A stretch of DNA of 30,729 bases from a virus. Every line of letters begins with the position of its first letter. Positions within the stretch are counted from its first letter, which is position 1. A program made the translations under genes and the position numbers. Below are positions 18,420-25,175 of this stretch, piece after piece. Below the pieces are notes generated by a model. It saw only the letters and a program-made list of their open reading frames with translations, ran no database searches and had not been told where the DNA came from. Where the stretch lies: the IMG/VR virus record IMGVR_UViG_3300027686_000021, positions 1 to 30,729 of that record, one strand, 5' to 3'.

Positions 18420-18717
18420 CTTTTTACTCTCTTGTTAACATGTTTAGCTAGGGGTATCTACGACCCCGTCGTCCCGGAGGGGACAAGTGTTTATTAAAAA
18501 CCCTGCTTCGTTCACCGATAGGGTCAGGTCGGTATCATGGGATAAAGGAAAAACTCCCTGAACTGCCTAAATTTTTACGCGTAAAATACCCACTCGGAGG
18601 ACACGTTTATATTTTTAGACGCATCTAGGCAACGTCTCTTCACACCACACACATACCAAATAAGGCATACATATAATACTAAATGATCATTTCCCTTTAG
18701 GGCTAACCCTAAGTAGA
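18420..18717. other. Non-coding gap with several inverted repeats
   Basis: There is no minus-strand gene between the helicase start and the HNH-like gene. The gap holds a GTCCC/GGGAC hairpin (18471-18484), the perfect palindrome TTTTACGCGTAAAA (18573-18586) and a TTAGGG/CCCTAA stem with CTAA loop (18697-18712). A plus-strand promoter-like pair TTGTTA-17 nt-TATCTA lies at 18432-18460. It includes a 14-15-nt string, TGTTTAGCTAGG with flanks, also present in the main promoter near 29.1 kb. It is probably a control region for the helicase. Confidence 0.55.
18573..18586. promoter_or_regulatory. 14-bp perfect palindrome, candidate operator
   Basis: TTTTACGCGTAAAA is perfectly self-complementary and AT-rich at its ends, a common form for binding sites of dimeric repressors. 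It lies about 155 nt upstream of the helicase ATG. The HTH protein at 16115-16438 is one possible binder; this is a guess. Confidence 0.4.
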
Positions 18718-18816
18718 ATGCCGCCTCCAAACAATTACCCAGAGGCACCCGTGATAATTTTCATGCTCATATTCGTTGTTCTATCTCTATCCGCAGTGGC
18801 GGCTCAAGACTTATAA
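18718..18816 (+). CDS. Possible 32-aa single-span membrane peptide
   Basis: The plus-strand frame reads M-P-P-P-N-N-Y-P-E-A-P followed by about 17 hydrophobic residues (VIIFMLIFVVLSLSAVA) and a short A-Q-D-L tail. It lies in the only long gap of the replication block and runs against it, ending 3 nt before the HNH-like gene's stop. A promoter-like pair lies about 260 nt upstream, but the RBS is poor. It could be a small membrane or lysis-type peptide, or a chance frame. Confidence 0.25.
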   Translation: MPPPNNYPEAPVIIFMLIFVVLSLSAVAAQDL

Positions 18817-18819
18817 CTT

Positions 18820-19101
18820 TTACGCTATCTTACCCTTACTTATCCTACCACCTGCGGTACGGTTTTTCTTTTTGCTTTGTATAGTATAACCGTCTTTGTT
18901 ACTACCACCCTTTGCTAGGGCTACGTTATGGGCTAAGTCTCTACCCTCGCGCTTATCGGCTATGCCGTTTTTGTTAGCGTCTTTACTGCTACTATCTACC
19001 TTCCGCCTGAGACGTTGACGTTCCATACGTCTCTCGTGCGCGGGGCTACCTACGGGAGGGTTCTTTTGTTTCTTTCGATCTGCTTTATTCTTGTACGGCA
19101 T
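18820..19101 (-). CDS. Small basic protein with degenerate HNH-like motif
   Basis: I chose the ATG at 19101 (93 aa), overlapping the upstream stop as TAATG, because GGGAG lies 7 nt before it; an in-frame ATG further upstream is not needed. The N-terminus, MPYKNKADRKKQ, matches a start I remember from phage HNH-type proteins. The C-terminal part, GRDLAHNVALAKGGSNKDGY...KNRTAGG, resembles the beta-beta-alpha core of HNH nucleases (DH..pLskGGsN...skNR), with the first His retained but the catalytic Asp-His pair changed to AH. An N-terminal DANKNGIADKREG loop resembles a calcium-binding loop. The protein is strongly basic. It may be a DNA-binding remnant or an unusual nuclease. Confidence 0.6.
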   Translation of the reverse strand: MPYKNKADRKKQKNPPVGSPAHERRMERQRLRRKVDSSSKDANKNGIADKREGRDLAHNVALAKGGSNKDGYTIQSKKKNRTAGGRISKGKIA

Positions 19102-19772
19102 TAGTTTCTCCCGTTGTACACACATTCTGTCACTATACAGTGACGTTTACACAAACCACTTTGGTTCGCATTCCATACATCTTTCTTATACGCTTGCTCC
19201 ATACGACTGTAATCGGCAAGCCACTTAGCCCATAGCTTAGACTCGTCCTTCTTGTAGTACTTGTCCTTTACAAGCTCGTTACATACTACAAACAACAATC
19301 CGCCCTTCACTGTCTCTAGCTTTGGGTACATCTTAAACAAGCTCATAGCCATTAGTTCTAGCTGCCCTTTGTCTGCGTACCTAGTGTTCTTACTAGTCTT
19401 GTAGTCTATTACCCACGCCAACTTAGCTTCTCTATCAAGGATAACTAAGTCAGCGATACCTCGCCACCACACGTTATCATCTCTAAACCCACACGGCTCA
19501 AGGTTCTCAGTGAGTCCCATCTCCAGCTCACAAATCTTCTCTCCTTTCTTAGCGAGTAGGGCATCTAAAACATCTTTACAGTAACTGTACTTAGCTGGTA
19601 GAGCTGTACCATCCCTAACGTATTCTTCTGCCGCCAAGTGTACAGCGGTGCCGTATAGCATAGCTTCTGTCTCAGGTTCCTTGTAGTCCTTAGCCATCTT
19701 GAGGTGGTAGAACTTCTTAGGACATTGTTCAAAAGACTTTATCTTCGAGAAAGACCACGGGGCTATGTTCAT
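19101..19772 (-). CDS. RecB/Cas4-like PD-(D/E)XK nuclease, probable Fe-S type
   Basis: This 223-aa protein has the ordered motifs of the family: SFSKIKSFEQCPKKFY at the N-terminus (C17), GTAVH (H45), GIADLVIL (D108), VIDYKTSK (D123, K125) and the Gln of GQLELMA (Q137). The C-terminus has C208-x3-C212-x4-C217, which with C17 resembles the 4Fe-4S cluster ligands of Cas4 and AddB-type nucleases. It should be a single-strand-dependent or end-processing exonuclease serving recombination or replication. There is no helicase domain, so it may partner the SNF2-like or primase-helicase protein. Its start overlaps the 83-aa gene by ATGA. The Fe-S assignment rests on Cys positions only. Confidence 0.85.
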   Translation of the reverse strand: MNIAPWSFSKIKSFEQCPKKFYHLKMAKDYKEPETEAMLYGTAVHLAAEEYVRDGTALPAKYSYCKDVLDALLAKKGEKICELEMGLTENLEPCGFRDDNVWWRGIADLVILDREAKLAWVIDYKTSKNTRYADKGQLELMAMSLFKMYPKLETVKGGLLFVVCNELVKDKYYKKDESKLWAKWLADYSRMEQAYKKDVWNANQSGLCKRHCIVTECVYNGRN

Positions 19773-20020
19773 TCTTTTTCCCCTAGCATTGTTGCGGCCA
19801 CTATTAATTCCTCTATAAGAGAGTGTAGCATGTCGGGGGTTAAGATTATTCTATCCTTGTGAGTTGTGGCCCCGTCTACCTCCACTTGCTCTACAAGTAT
19901 AACGTCTCCCCCGTTGCTGTCCTCCCCCACAACTATAGTTAAGTAGCTGCCCTCTGTTTCTAAGGGAGGAGAAGTTGACTTGTCTTCCCTAAACTTGTTT
20001 ATGTCCGTAACTTTACTCAT
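19769..20020 (-). CDS. Small protein of unknown function between PolA and nuclease
   Basis: This 83-aa protein overlaps both neighbours by 4 nt (ATGA at each end), so all three are probably translated together. Its N-terminus is polar (MSKVTDINKFREDK), the middle is beta-like with Asp/Glu/Gly turns, and the end is an amphipathic helix (DMLHSLIEELIVAATMLG). I know no family. Its place between a polymerase and a nuclease suggests a small replication accessory. Confidence 0.6.
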   Translation of the reverse strand: MSKVTDINKFREDKSTSPPLETEGSYLTIVVGEDSNGGDVILVEQVEVDGATTHKDRIILTPDMLHSLIEELIVAATMLGEKE

Positions 20021-21885
20021 TCACAATCTCCATATGCATTAGCCATACCAGACTCGCAGTCTAGCGGTAGCCCCTCTGCCCAATCAGGGGTCTTACGCAT
20101 ACATGCTTCTATATAGGCTTGGGCCTCGTCAGCTTCTACTGTAGGCACGCAACATACTATAGAGTCGTGTACAGTAAGGACTGCCCGATACTTCTTAGTT
20201 ATGTCTACCAACTGATCGCCAATAATACACCGCGCAAACGCTTGGCATATGTTCTCTACTACCTTACCACCATATATACGGGTTCGGCCTCTACGGACTT
20301 TGTAATCGAACTCAATACCTTGTTCGCCCTGCGTCCACTCTAGATCATCATAGCGCATAAATAACCCAGAAGGTAATTTTACATACCCCTGACACGCATA
20401 CAGATGCTGCTCACCGCTATCCCAGTCGCCCGTTGATTTGTACTTTATGATCCCGTTAGGGCCAAAGCTACCTGAGTGTTTACGGCGAGACATCTCCACT
20501 AACATGTTCTGACAGCTACGCCATAGTAAACTTATATTGTTGTTAGCTTCCCGATAAATCTTAACTACCCTACGCCCTTCGTGCAGTGGCATGTCTACCC
20601 CAAACGTCTTTAGCTGATCTACAAACCGTTGTGCCCCCATACCATATCCGCAACCTAGGATGGTAGTCTTACCTACAAACCTTTGTTCCTTAGTTACCTT
20701 GTCCTCTGACACGTTATAGATAGTAGCCGCCATCTTAATATATACATCTTCCTTGTTGGTAAACGCTAATATCAAGTCATCCTGTCCTGCAAGCCACGCC
20801 AGTACTCGCGCTTCGATCTGCGAGGAGTCACAATCAATAAGTGTGTACCCTTCGGGAGCAATGATACTCTTCTTTAACTTCTTACCGTGTTGCCCACGAC
20901 TAGGTAGGTTCTGTATGTTGATCTTATCATCGCCACCCCACCTACCTGTATGTGCGGCATAATATCTTATGGGTATGGGCAGCAGACCACGACTAGCTAT
21001 ACCTATGAAACGCTCAGTGCGGCTCTCTTCTAACGTACTCTTGGTGCCCAGCCTTGTAGTAACGAGTGACTGTACACGAGGGTCTTCGTGGTCTAATAGT
21101 GCCTTGAACTCCTCATCAGACTTAGCGAACGCAAAGGTCTGCTTACCTGTAGTGAGACTAGTCTTCATGGGCGGCACTACACCTAGCCCCCCAAGCAATT
21201 CGGCAAACTTAGGGTTGCTCATTAGTTCTTTCTTGGTCACACCAGAAGATGCTATAAGGTCTTCTTTAACCTGTCTGGTGTTTGTGAGATGCTTCTCTAG
21301 TAACGGTACGTCTAGTTCTAACATAGGCTCTGTAAACATACGCAGGGTACGGTCTATGATACGTAGCTCCTGCTTGGGGAAACGCTTACCCATTATAGAG
21401 AACAGCTTGTAGGTTAACTCTACGTCATTAACGCAGTAGTCCCCGTACTTATCTAACTCTTCGGCAGTAAAATCTTCGCGCTTCTTACCTACAGCGTTTA
21501 ATACTTCTGTCCCTTTGACACCAACTTTATATCTTTCTGAGAGTACATGTAACGAGCCACCCACCTCCACACCGTGTAGGGCACGAGCGATACATAGAGT
21601 ATCAGTGTACAAGCGAGGGTGAACATCAAAAATCCAAGAAAGGATAGCGCCATCAAACAAAGTGTTGTGAGCCAAAAGCACGCTATCAGCCCACTTGTAA
21701 GTATGTAGATAATCTTTGATCTCAGTACGTGTTCCACTAGCCCACTCCGTGTCTCCATTGTTCAGTTTAACACCTACTCCGATCACCTCAAAACGAGGGT
21801 CACGGATGTAGGATTCTGTTGTCATCTTACGCAAAGAGAAGTCTTTGTCATAATACGTTTCAAAGTCTACGGTTATTAAATCCAT
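20017..21885 (-). CDS. polA: Family A DNA polymerase with 3'-5' exonuclease
   Basis: This 622-aa enzyme is the phage replicative polymerase. The exonuclease domain carries DFETYY (D7, E9), LLAHNTLFDGAIL and CVNDVELTYKLF. The polymerase domain has motif A LIDCDSSQIEAR (D353), motif B KTTILGCGYG and motif C TVHDSIV (H573-D574-S575). There is no 5'-3' exonuclease domain, as is usual for phage PolA. In motif B the residue matching E. coli Phe762 is Leu410 (K-x3-L-G-x2-Y-G), a variant reported in viral PolA. Motif C has HDS rather than HDE. It ends by overlapping the 83-aa gene and begins 3 nt after the 87-aa gene. With the primase-helicase and SSB it forms a complete small replisome. Confidence 0.95.
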   Translation of the reverse strand: MDLITVDFETYYDKDFSLRKMTTESYIRDPRFEVIGVGVKLNNGDTEWASGTRTEIKDYLHTYKWADSVLLAHNTLFDGAILSWIFDVHPRLYTDTLCIARALHGVEVGGSLHVLSERYKVGVKGTEVLNAVGKKREDFTAEELDKYGDYCVNDVELTYKLFSIMGKRFPKQELRIIDRTLRMFTEPMLELDVPLLEKHLTNTRQVKEDLIASSGVTKKELMSNPKFAELLGGLGVVPPMKTSLTTGKQTFAFAKSDEEFKALLDHEDPRVQSLVTTRLGTKSTLEESRTERFIGIASRGLLPIPIRYYAAHTGRWGGDDKINIQNLPSRGQHGKKLKKSIIAPEGYTLIDCDSSQIEARVLAWLAGQDDLILAFTNKEDVYIKMAATIYNVSEDKVTKEQRFVGKTTILGCGYGMGAQRFVDQLKTFGVDMPLHEGRRVVKIYREANNNISLLWRSCQNMLVEMSRRKHSGSFGPNGIIKYKSTGDWDSGEQHLYACQGYVKLPSGLFMRYDDLEWTQGEQGIEFDYKVRRGRTRIYGGKVVENICQAFARCIIGDQLVDITKKYRAVLTVHDSIVCCVPTVEADEAQAYIEACMRKTPDWAEGLPLDCESGMANAYGDCE

Positions 21886-21888
21886 TGC

Positions 21889-22152
21889 CTACACCGTGCC
21901 AACCTTAAACGCTTCGCAAAACGCTTTTACCTCCTCCTTAGATACCCCTGTGTCCTTGGAGGTATATGCTACTGTGTTACTACCCTGCACAGGGTCAGTA
22001 AAGTATTCATATAATCGTCTCAAGTTCTCAGAACTAATTTCTATACCATTCAATACATTCATCGTTTGTTTCCTTTTTGGCTTGTTGAATACGTTGTCCC
22101 AGTTATCCCAGAACGTCTCGGCTGTTGGACGTTGGCGACTACCCTTACCCAT
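21889..22152 (-). CDS. Small phage protein, MGKGSRQRP type, unknown
   Basis: I chose the ATG at 22152 (87 aa) with AGAGGAAG before it, in preference to a TTG two codons earlier. It overlaps the DUF3310 gene by 8 nt. The start MGKGSRQRPTAETFWDNWDNVFNK is a signature I remember from short phage proteins next to replication genes. The second half (from about residue 32, M-N-V-L-N-G-I-E-I-S) could be a separate domain or an internal start, since AAGGA lies about 10 nt before that Met. The C-terminal half has a helical V-S-K-E-E-V-K-A-F-C-E-A-F pattern. The function is unknown. Confidence 0.6.
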   Translation of the reverse strand: MGKGSRQRPTAETFWDNWDNVFNKPKRKQTMNVLNGIEISSENLRRLYEYFTDPVQGSNTVAYTSKDTGVSKEEVKAFCEAFKVGTV

Positions 22153-22471
22153 TTTCAACTTCCTCTATTAACTTGTTTAGGTACCACTGCGCCTTCTTGA
22201 GGTCTTCTAACGGCTTACCCTTACGCTCGTACCTCCAAAGGTATTTCAGACATGCACCTTTACAGTACCCTTGGAATGCTTCGGCAGTCATGCTTGCTTC
22301 TATACCCTCAATACATTCGATGTTGCCATAGGTGTAGTGACTTGGGCTGTTAACATTGTCTTCCATGCTGCCCTTGAGTAAACCCCACGATTCTAGCCCT
22401 GTCTTTTCTATAGCGGGGGCGTCTTCTCGTAATCTATCCCAGTCTTGTGGTGTTGCGTCATTAATGCTCAT
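22145..22471 (-). CDS. DUF3310 family protein
   Basis: In this 108-aa protein the domain covers about residues 38-104: VNSPSHYTYGNIECIEGI, AFQGYCKGACLKYLWRYERKG, and AQWYLNKLIEE match the SPSHY...IE...Y..GN..KYl.R...K....DL.KA..YL pattern of DUF3310, often annotated as nucleotide-kinase-like in phages. The activity is unproven. The N-terminal 35 residues are extra and not in the core domain. The start overlaps the nuclease gene by 11 nt, with AGAGGA before the ATG. It probably acts in nucleotide or replication metabolism. Confidence 0.82.
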   Translation of the reverse strand: MSINDATPQDWDRLREDAPAIEKTGLESWGLLKGSMEDNVNSPSHYTYGNIECIEGIEASMTAEAFQGYCKGACLKYLWRYERKGKPLEDLKKAQWYLNKLIEEVENG

Positions 22472-22778
22472 CGTGCTGTCCTCTGAAGCCTGTTCCCGAT
22501 ACTAGGGCCACTGTGTCATGCATGTTGACTTCACTTACTACTAGCGCAATACCGCCAGCAGATGCAATGTCGGTTAGGTTTTTGTATTGCAGGGGGGTAG
22601 GTTTGTTCTTCCCTGCCTTACACTCAATGCCAAAGAACTTTCCCTCATGGCACCCTATGATGTCAGGTACTCCACTACGTCCGTATCCGCCTGTCATGGG
22701 ATAGAAGTAGTAAGCACCCATCTGTTTAAGGTAGGTCGTTACTACCTTCTTTACTCTTGCTTCGGGGGTTGAAGCCAT
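22461..22778 (-). CDS. VRR-NUC domain nuclease
   Basis: I chose M at 22778 (105 aa), preceded by GGAGAAAG; an upstream ATG at 22901 would put 41 non-domain residues in front and clash with two better-supported small genes. The core motifs are those of VRR-NUC: E6 in STPEARVKK, GYGRSGVPDIIG (D39), IECKAG (E52, K54) and T61-P-L-Q64. This PD-(D/E)XK-type fold cuts branched or flapped DNA structures, and stand-alone copies are common in phages, where Holliday-junction or replication-fork resolution is the usual suggestion. Its start lies inside the 3' end of the 41-aa membrane gene. Confidence 0.87.
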   Translation of the reverse strand: MASTPEARVKKVVTTYLKQMGAYYFYPMTGGYGRSGVPDIIGCHEGKFFGIECKAGKNKPTPLQYKNLTDIASAGGIALVVSEVNMHDTVALVSGTGFRGQHDEH

Positions 22779-22876
22779 TTTCTTTCTCCGTAAACTATTA
22801 TCTCGTAACAGTCGTATACCGTAGCTAGTAAGAAACTTATTATGAACGCGCCTAAGAATATCATTTCCCATTGCAT
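22751..22876 (-). CDS. 41-aa small membrane protein nested between two genes
   Basis: The frame M-Q-W-E-M-I-F-L-G-A-F-I-I-S-F-L-L-A-T-V has about 16 hydrophobic residues suited to one membrane span, then a charged C-terminal tail (Y-G-E-R-K-W). AGGAGG lies 5 nt before the ATG, the best RBS in the neighbourhood. It overlaps the 44-aa gene upstream by 16 nt and the nuclease gene downstream by 28 nt, each in a different frame. It could be a small inner-membrane effector or holin-like protein; the function is unknown. Confidence 0.6.
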   Translation of the reverse strand: MQWEMIFLGAFIISFLLATVYDCYEIIVYGERKWLQPPKQE

Positions 22877-22995
22877 ATCTTCCTCCTAAGCCATATAGCA
22901 TTGAGTTCCTGTCTCTTAGTTTCCTTGGTAGCCTTCTTACCTGTCTTGTTCTTCCAAGCTACGTATTCTGCTTTAGGACATCTCTTCTCTCTCAT
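22861..22995 (-). CDS. 44-aa basic protein, palindrome-led
   Basis: I chose the second of two in-frame ATGs (22995). It puts AGGAG 7 nt before the start and leaves exactly 17 nt to the palindrome at 23013-23029, as in four other genes. The sequence starts M-R-E-K-R-C-P-K-A-E-Y and includes W-K-N-K-T-G-K-K and R-Q-E-L-N-A-I-W-L-R-R-K, so it is strongly basic and probably helical, perhaps nucleic-acid binding. It heads the unit that leads into the membrane peptide and nuclease genes. Confidence 0.55.
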   Translation of the reverse strand: MREKRCPKAEYVAWKNKTGKKATKETKRQELNAIWLRRKICNGK

Positions 22996-23005
22996 ACTCA
23001 TACTC

Positions 23006-23299
23006 CTATTCTGTAGGGAATGTCCCTACAACCCAATACACGTTGGCGTCGATTCGCTTACCAACACCCTCTATCCAAGTCATTGGTGGGTCGTACTCAC
23101 ATATACTTAATACACTTAGCCGTCCTTGTAACCATTTAGGAACAGCCTCATTAGTAATATAGCCCCCCTCGAAGGGGGAGTCAACACATTCCATACCTAT
23201 ACATGTAACATTTAGTTCATTAGTATCAGTATGTACCTCAACGCGATACATAATGTCCTTTGGTGTACTATCGTAGCTAAACGTGTTATGCGTAGACAT
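23006..23299 (-). CDS. 97-aa protein paralogous to upstream gene's C-terminus
   Basis: It overlaps the end of the 321-aa gene by 14 nt and has no palindrome leader of its own, so it is probably made by coupled translation. Its residues about 51-92 (V-P-K-W-L-Q-G-R-L-S-V-L-S-I-C then GVGKR.DANVYWV) match the last 40 residues of the 321-aa protein (LPEEIEGKLSVLSICDV...VGRRAMDTVYYV). The N-terminal half is beta-like and has no match that I can see. The last residues, VGTFPTE, come from the palindromic repeat, so the gene was either truncated or extended by it. The function is unknown. Confidence 0.65.
   Translation of the reverse strand: MSTHNTFSYDSTPKDIMYRVEVHTDTNELNVTCIGMECVDSPFEGGYITNEAVPKWLQGRLSVLSICEYDPPMTWIEGVGKRIDANVYWVVGTFPTE
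23013..23029. repeat. Palindromic leader repeat, copy 1
   Basis: Plus strand GTAGGGAATGTCCCTAC: 7-bp perfect arms, loop ATG. It ends 17 nt before the 44-aa gene's ATG, with AGGAG in the spacer, and also encodes VGTFPT at the C-terminus of the 97-aa protein. Confidence 0.92.
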
Positions 23300-24251
23300 A
23301 ATATACCGTGTCCATAGCGCGACGACCTACGGTATCAACAAAGTCACCCACATCACAGATAGATAGTACCGACAACTTACCTTCTATTTCTTCGGGTAGG
23401 GTTTCTTGCCCATACGTACGAGTACCATGCACCTTGTCCACCATTCCCGAATACTCTCTAATACTTCGGGCTATTGACGTAACATCAGTAAGGCGTATAA
23501 CGTCATACTTTACCTCCTCTCTACGTACGTAAACACGTACGGCATACAGGTCTATACAGGTAGTTCCTATCGCGTCTTGAATCTTTATAGCTTCCCTTAC
23601 CTTGGTTACCTTGTCCTTGACATCATTACTTAGGAACGCGTGGTGAGTATCCACTAGGTGACAAAGCTCCTTCCACACCTCTGTCCGCTGTCCCTCTCTA
23701 ATCCCGTCAGTAGTCAACCCCAGTTCATTAAGGTTAACCCTTATAACGGAACGGTTACTGGCTGCCTGTTTGTTGATAGTATAGAGGGTATCTTCAAAGG
23801 TAGCCGCCACCACATCTTCGTGGCTTATAGGTAGAAGGTATCTGTTGGCGTTGCGAGTAGCTGTGGTTATATTCCCCGTCACCTTTAGTCGGCGTTGCAT
23901 CCTGTAGTCATCGTACTTGCCATTGGATATTTTGGGGGAGTATACGGCAAACTTTGAGTCTCCCTCACGCCCAACAGAGTAGTCTCCGTAACCTACCCAA
24001 CCCATGCAGAACACATCGGTGGGGTCATACACGTAGAACTTCCTAGCCGCCTCATGTCTACGAATAGTAGTAGCAAACTTACAGCCTCTAAAACCTACAC
24101 TCAGTAGATAGTCTAGTAAAAAAGACTCAAAACCACCTTGGCGGTTTGGGAACAGTGACCAATTAGGATCACGTAGGTCACTGTGGGTAAAAACAACAAA
24201 CTTTTCTTTATCTGTATCTAATTCCTGTACGCAGGGTAGGTCGCTATTCAT
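23286..24251 (-). CDS. Uncharacterised 321-aa protein of the accessory block
   Basis: Of two adjacent ATGs I chose the second (24251), because it gives CGGAG a 7-nt spacing and the palindrome a 17-nt spacing as in the sister genes. The protein has no membrane segment or signal peptide. It has an aromatic-rich N-terminal half (YGDYSVGREGDSKFAVYSPK, then RRLKVTGNI), a helical middle with TKVREAIKIQDAIGTT, and a C-terminal piece LSVLSIC repeated in the next gene. I see no nucleotide-binding or catalytic motif. Its position beside the VWA and MoxR genes suggests it is a substrate, adaptor or structural partner of that machine; this is inference. Confidence 0.65.
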   Translation of the reverse strand: MNSDLPCVQELDTDKEKFVVFTHSDLRDPNWSLFPNRQGGFESFLLDYLLSVGFRGCKFATTIRRHEAARKFYVYDPTDVFCMGWVGYGDYSVGREGDSKFAVYSPKISNGKYDDYRMQRRLKVTGNITTATRNANRYLLPISHEDVVAATFEDTLYTINKQAASNRSVIRVNLNELGLTTDGIREGQRTEVWKELCHLVDTHHAFLSNDVKDKVTKVREAIKIQDAIGTTCIDLYAVRVYVRREEVKYDVIRLTDVTSIARSIREYSGMVDKVHGTRTYGQETLPEEIEGKLSVLSICDVGDFVDTVGRRAMDTVYYVYA

Positions 24252-24268
24252 CATATTTCTCCGAGTTG

Positions 24269-24285
24269 GTAGGGAATGTCCCTAC
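24269..24285. repeat. Palindromic leader repeat, copy 2
   Basis: GTAGGGAATGTCCCTAC, ending 17 nt before the 321-aa gene's ATG; the minus-strand spacer begins CAACTCGGAG, the conserved flank with the RBS. It starts 2 nt after the stop of the 295-aa gene. Confidence 0.93.
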
Positions 24286-24287
24286 AG

Positions 24288-25175
24288 TTACTTTGTTTTG
24301 TACTCTTGGTACGAGTTAGTGAACGTACCCTTATGATTTACCCACGCATTGAACTTGGCGCGGAACTTCTTAGGGTCACTTGTTAGGCTGACGTTAATCA
24401 CCGAATTTATAGCCATACTATGCCAGTACCTGTTACCCATGCTATCTGCTAGTTCACATAGGAACGCGTGTACCATAGTGGTACGTTGCTCGTGTTGCTC
24501 TTCTACTAACATGTCTCTGAACGTGTCCCCACCCATACGACCAGCCTCCATCCTAGCCTCGCGGTTAGACTCCCAGTTCATAGTGCCCTCAAGTATGGGG
24601 GTCATAGTCCATGCCCAGTGTAGGTATTCATCGATAGCTTTTTTGTACGGTGCCTTGGCTTCTTTGTTAACACGTACACGTGTGACAGGTATAGGGTGTT
24701 CATCACTGGACAGTGTCCAAGGTGCGTAATGTCTGTGCCCCGCTACAGAACTGTTAGTCCTTCCTGCGGTAAACACTACAGGCTTGCGCTCATCCTTGGG
24801 TAGGTAGTAGCGGTTGCTTACTAGATGAAGTATGTACTGCTTGCCGTTGTCTACTATGAACCGCATACCCATAGGCATACACCGCTCAAGGAACGCGTAC
24901 CTACCATTGTGCGCGTAGTCACCTGTCTCGTTACGAAACCATACTGTGTCAGTGTTATCGTCATTACGAACCCAGACCACTGCGGCAGTGTGCGACTGTT
25001 CATGCTCCCCGCGATCTGATAACACGTACTGGTGTGGTGATACCTTGACGATACATTCCCACTTACGTCTGCGATCGCCGAGAGGCACTATGTTAGTACC
25101 CCTGATTGGTTTGGTGTTGTTGTACAAATGTTCCACGTGAGTGAAACTGTCTAGCCCATAATCATACATAGCCAT
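24288..25175 (-). CDS. Uncharacterised 295-aa protein coupled to the VWA gene
   Basis: Its ATG overlaps the VWA gene's stop (TAATG), so the two are probably translated together in a fixed ratio. The N-terminal half is beta-rich with many Trp, Tyr and His (WECIVKVSPHQYVLSDRGEHEQ, VVWVRN, DTVWFRNETGDYAHNG); the C-terminal half is helical (DEYLHWAWTMTPILEG, MVHAFLCELADSMGN) and ends in a basic tail. There is no membrane segment. I do not recognise the family. By analogy with MoxR/VWA systems, which carry variable partner proteins, it may be the client or adaptor of the VWA protein. Confidence 0.65.
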   Translation of the reverse strand: MAMYDYGLDSFTHVEHLYNNTKPIRGTNIVPLGDRRRKWECIVKVSPHQYVLSDRGEHEQSHTAAVVWVRNDDNTDTVWFRNETGDYAHNGRYAFLERCMPMGMRFIVDNGKQYILHLVSNRYYLPKDERKPVVFTAGRTNSSVAGHRHYAPWTLSSDEHPIPVTRVRVNKEAKAPYKKAIDEYLHWAWTMTPILEGTMNWESNREARMEAGRMGGDTFRDMLVEEQHEQRTTMVHAFLCELADSMGNRYWHSMAINSVINVSLTSDPKKFRAKFNAWVNHKGTFTNSYQEYKTK

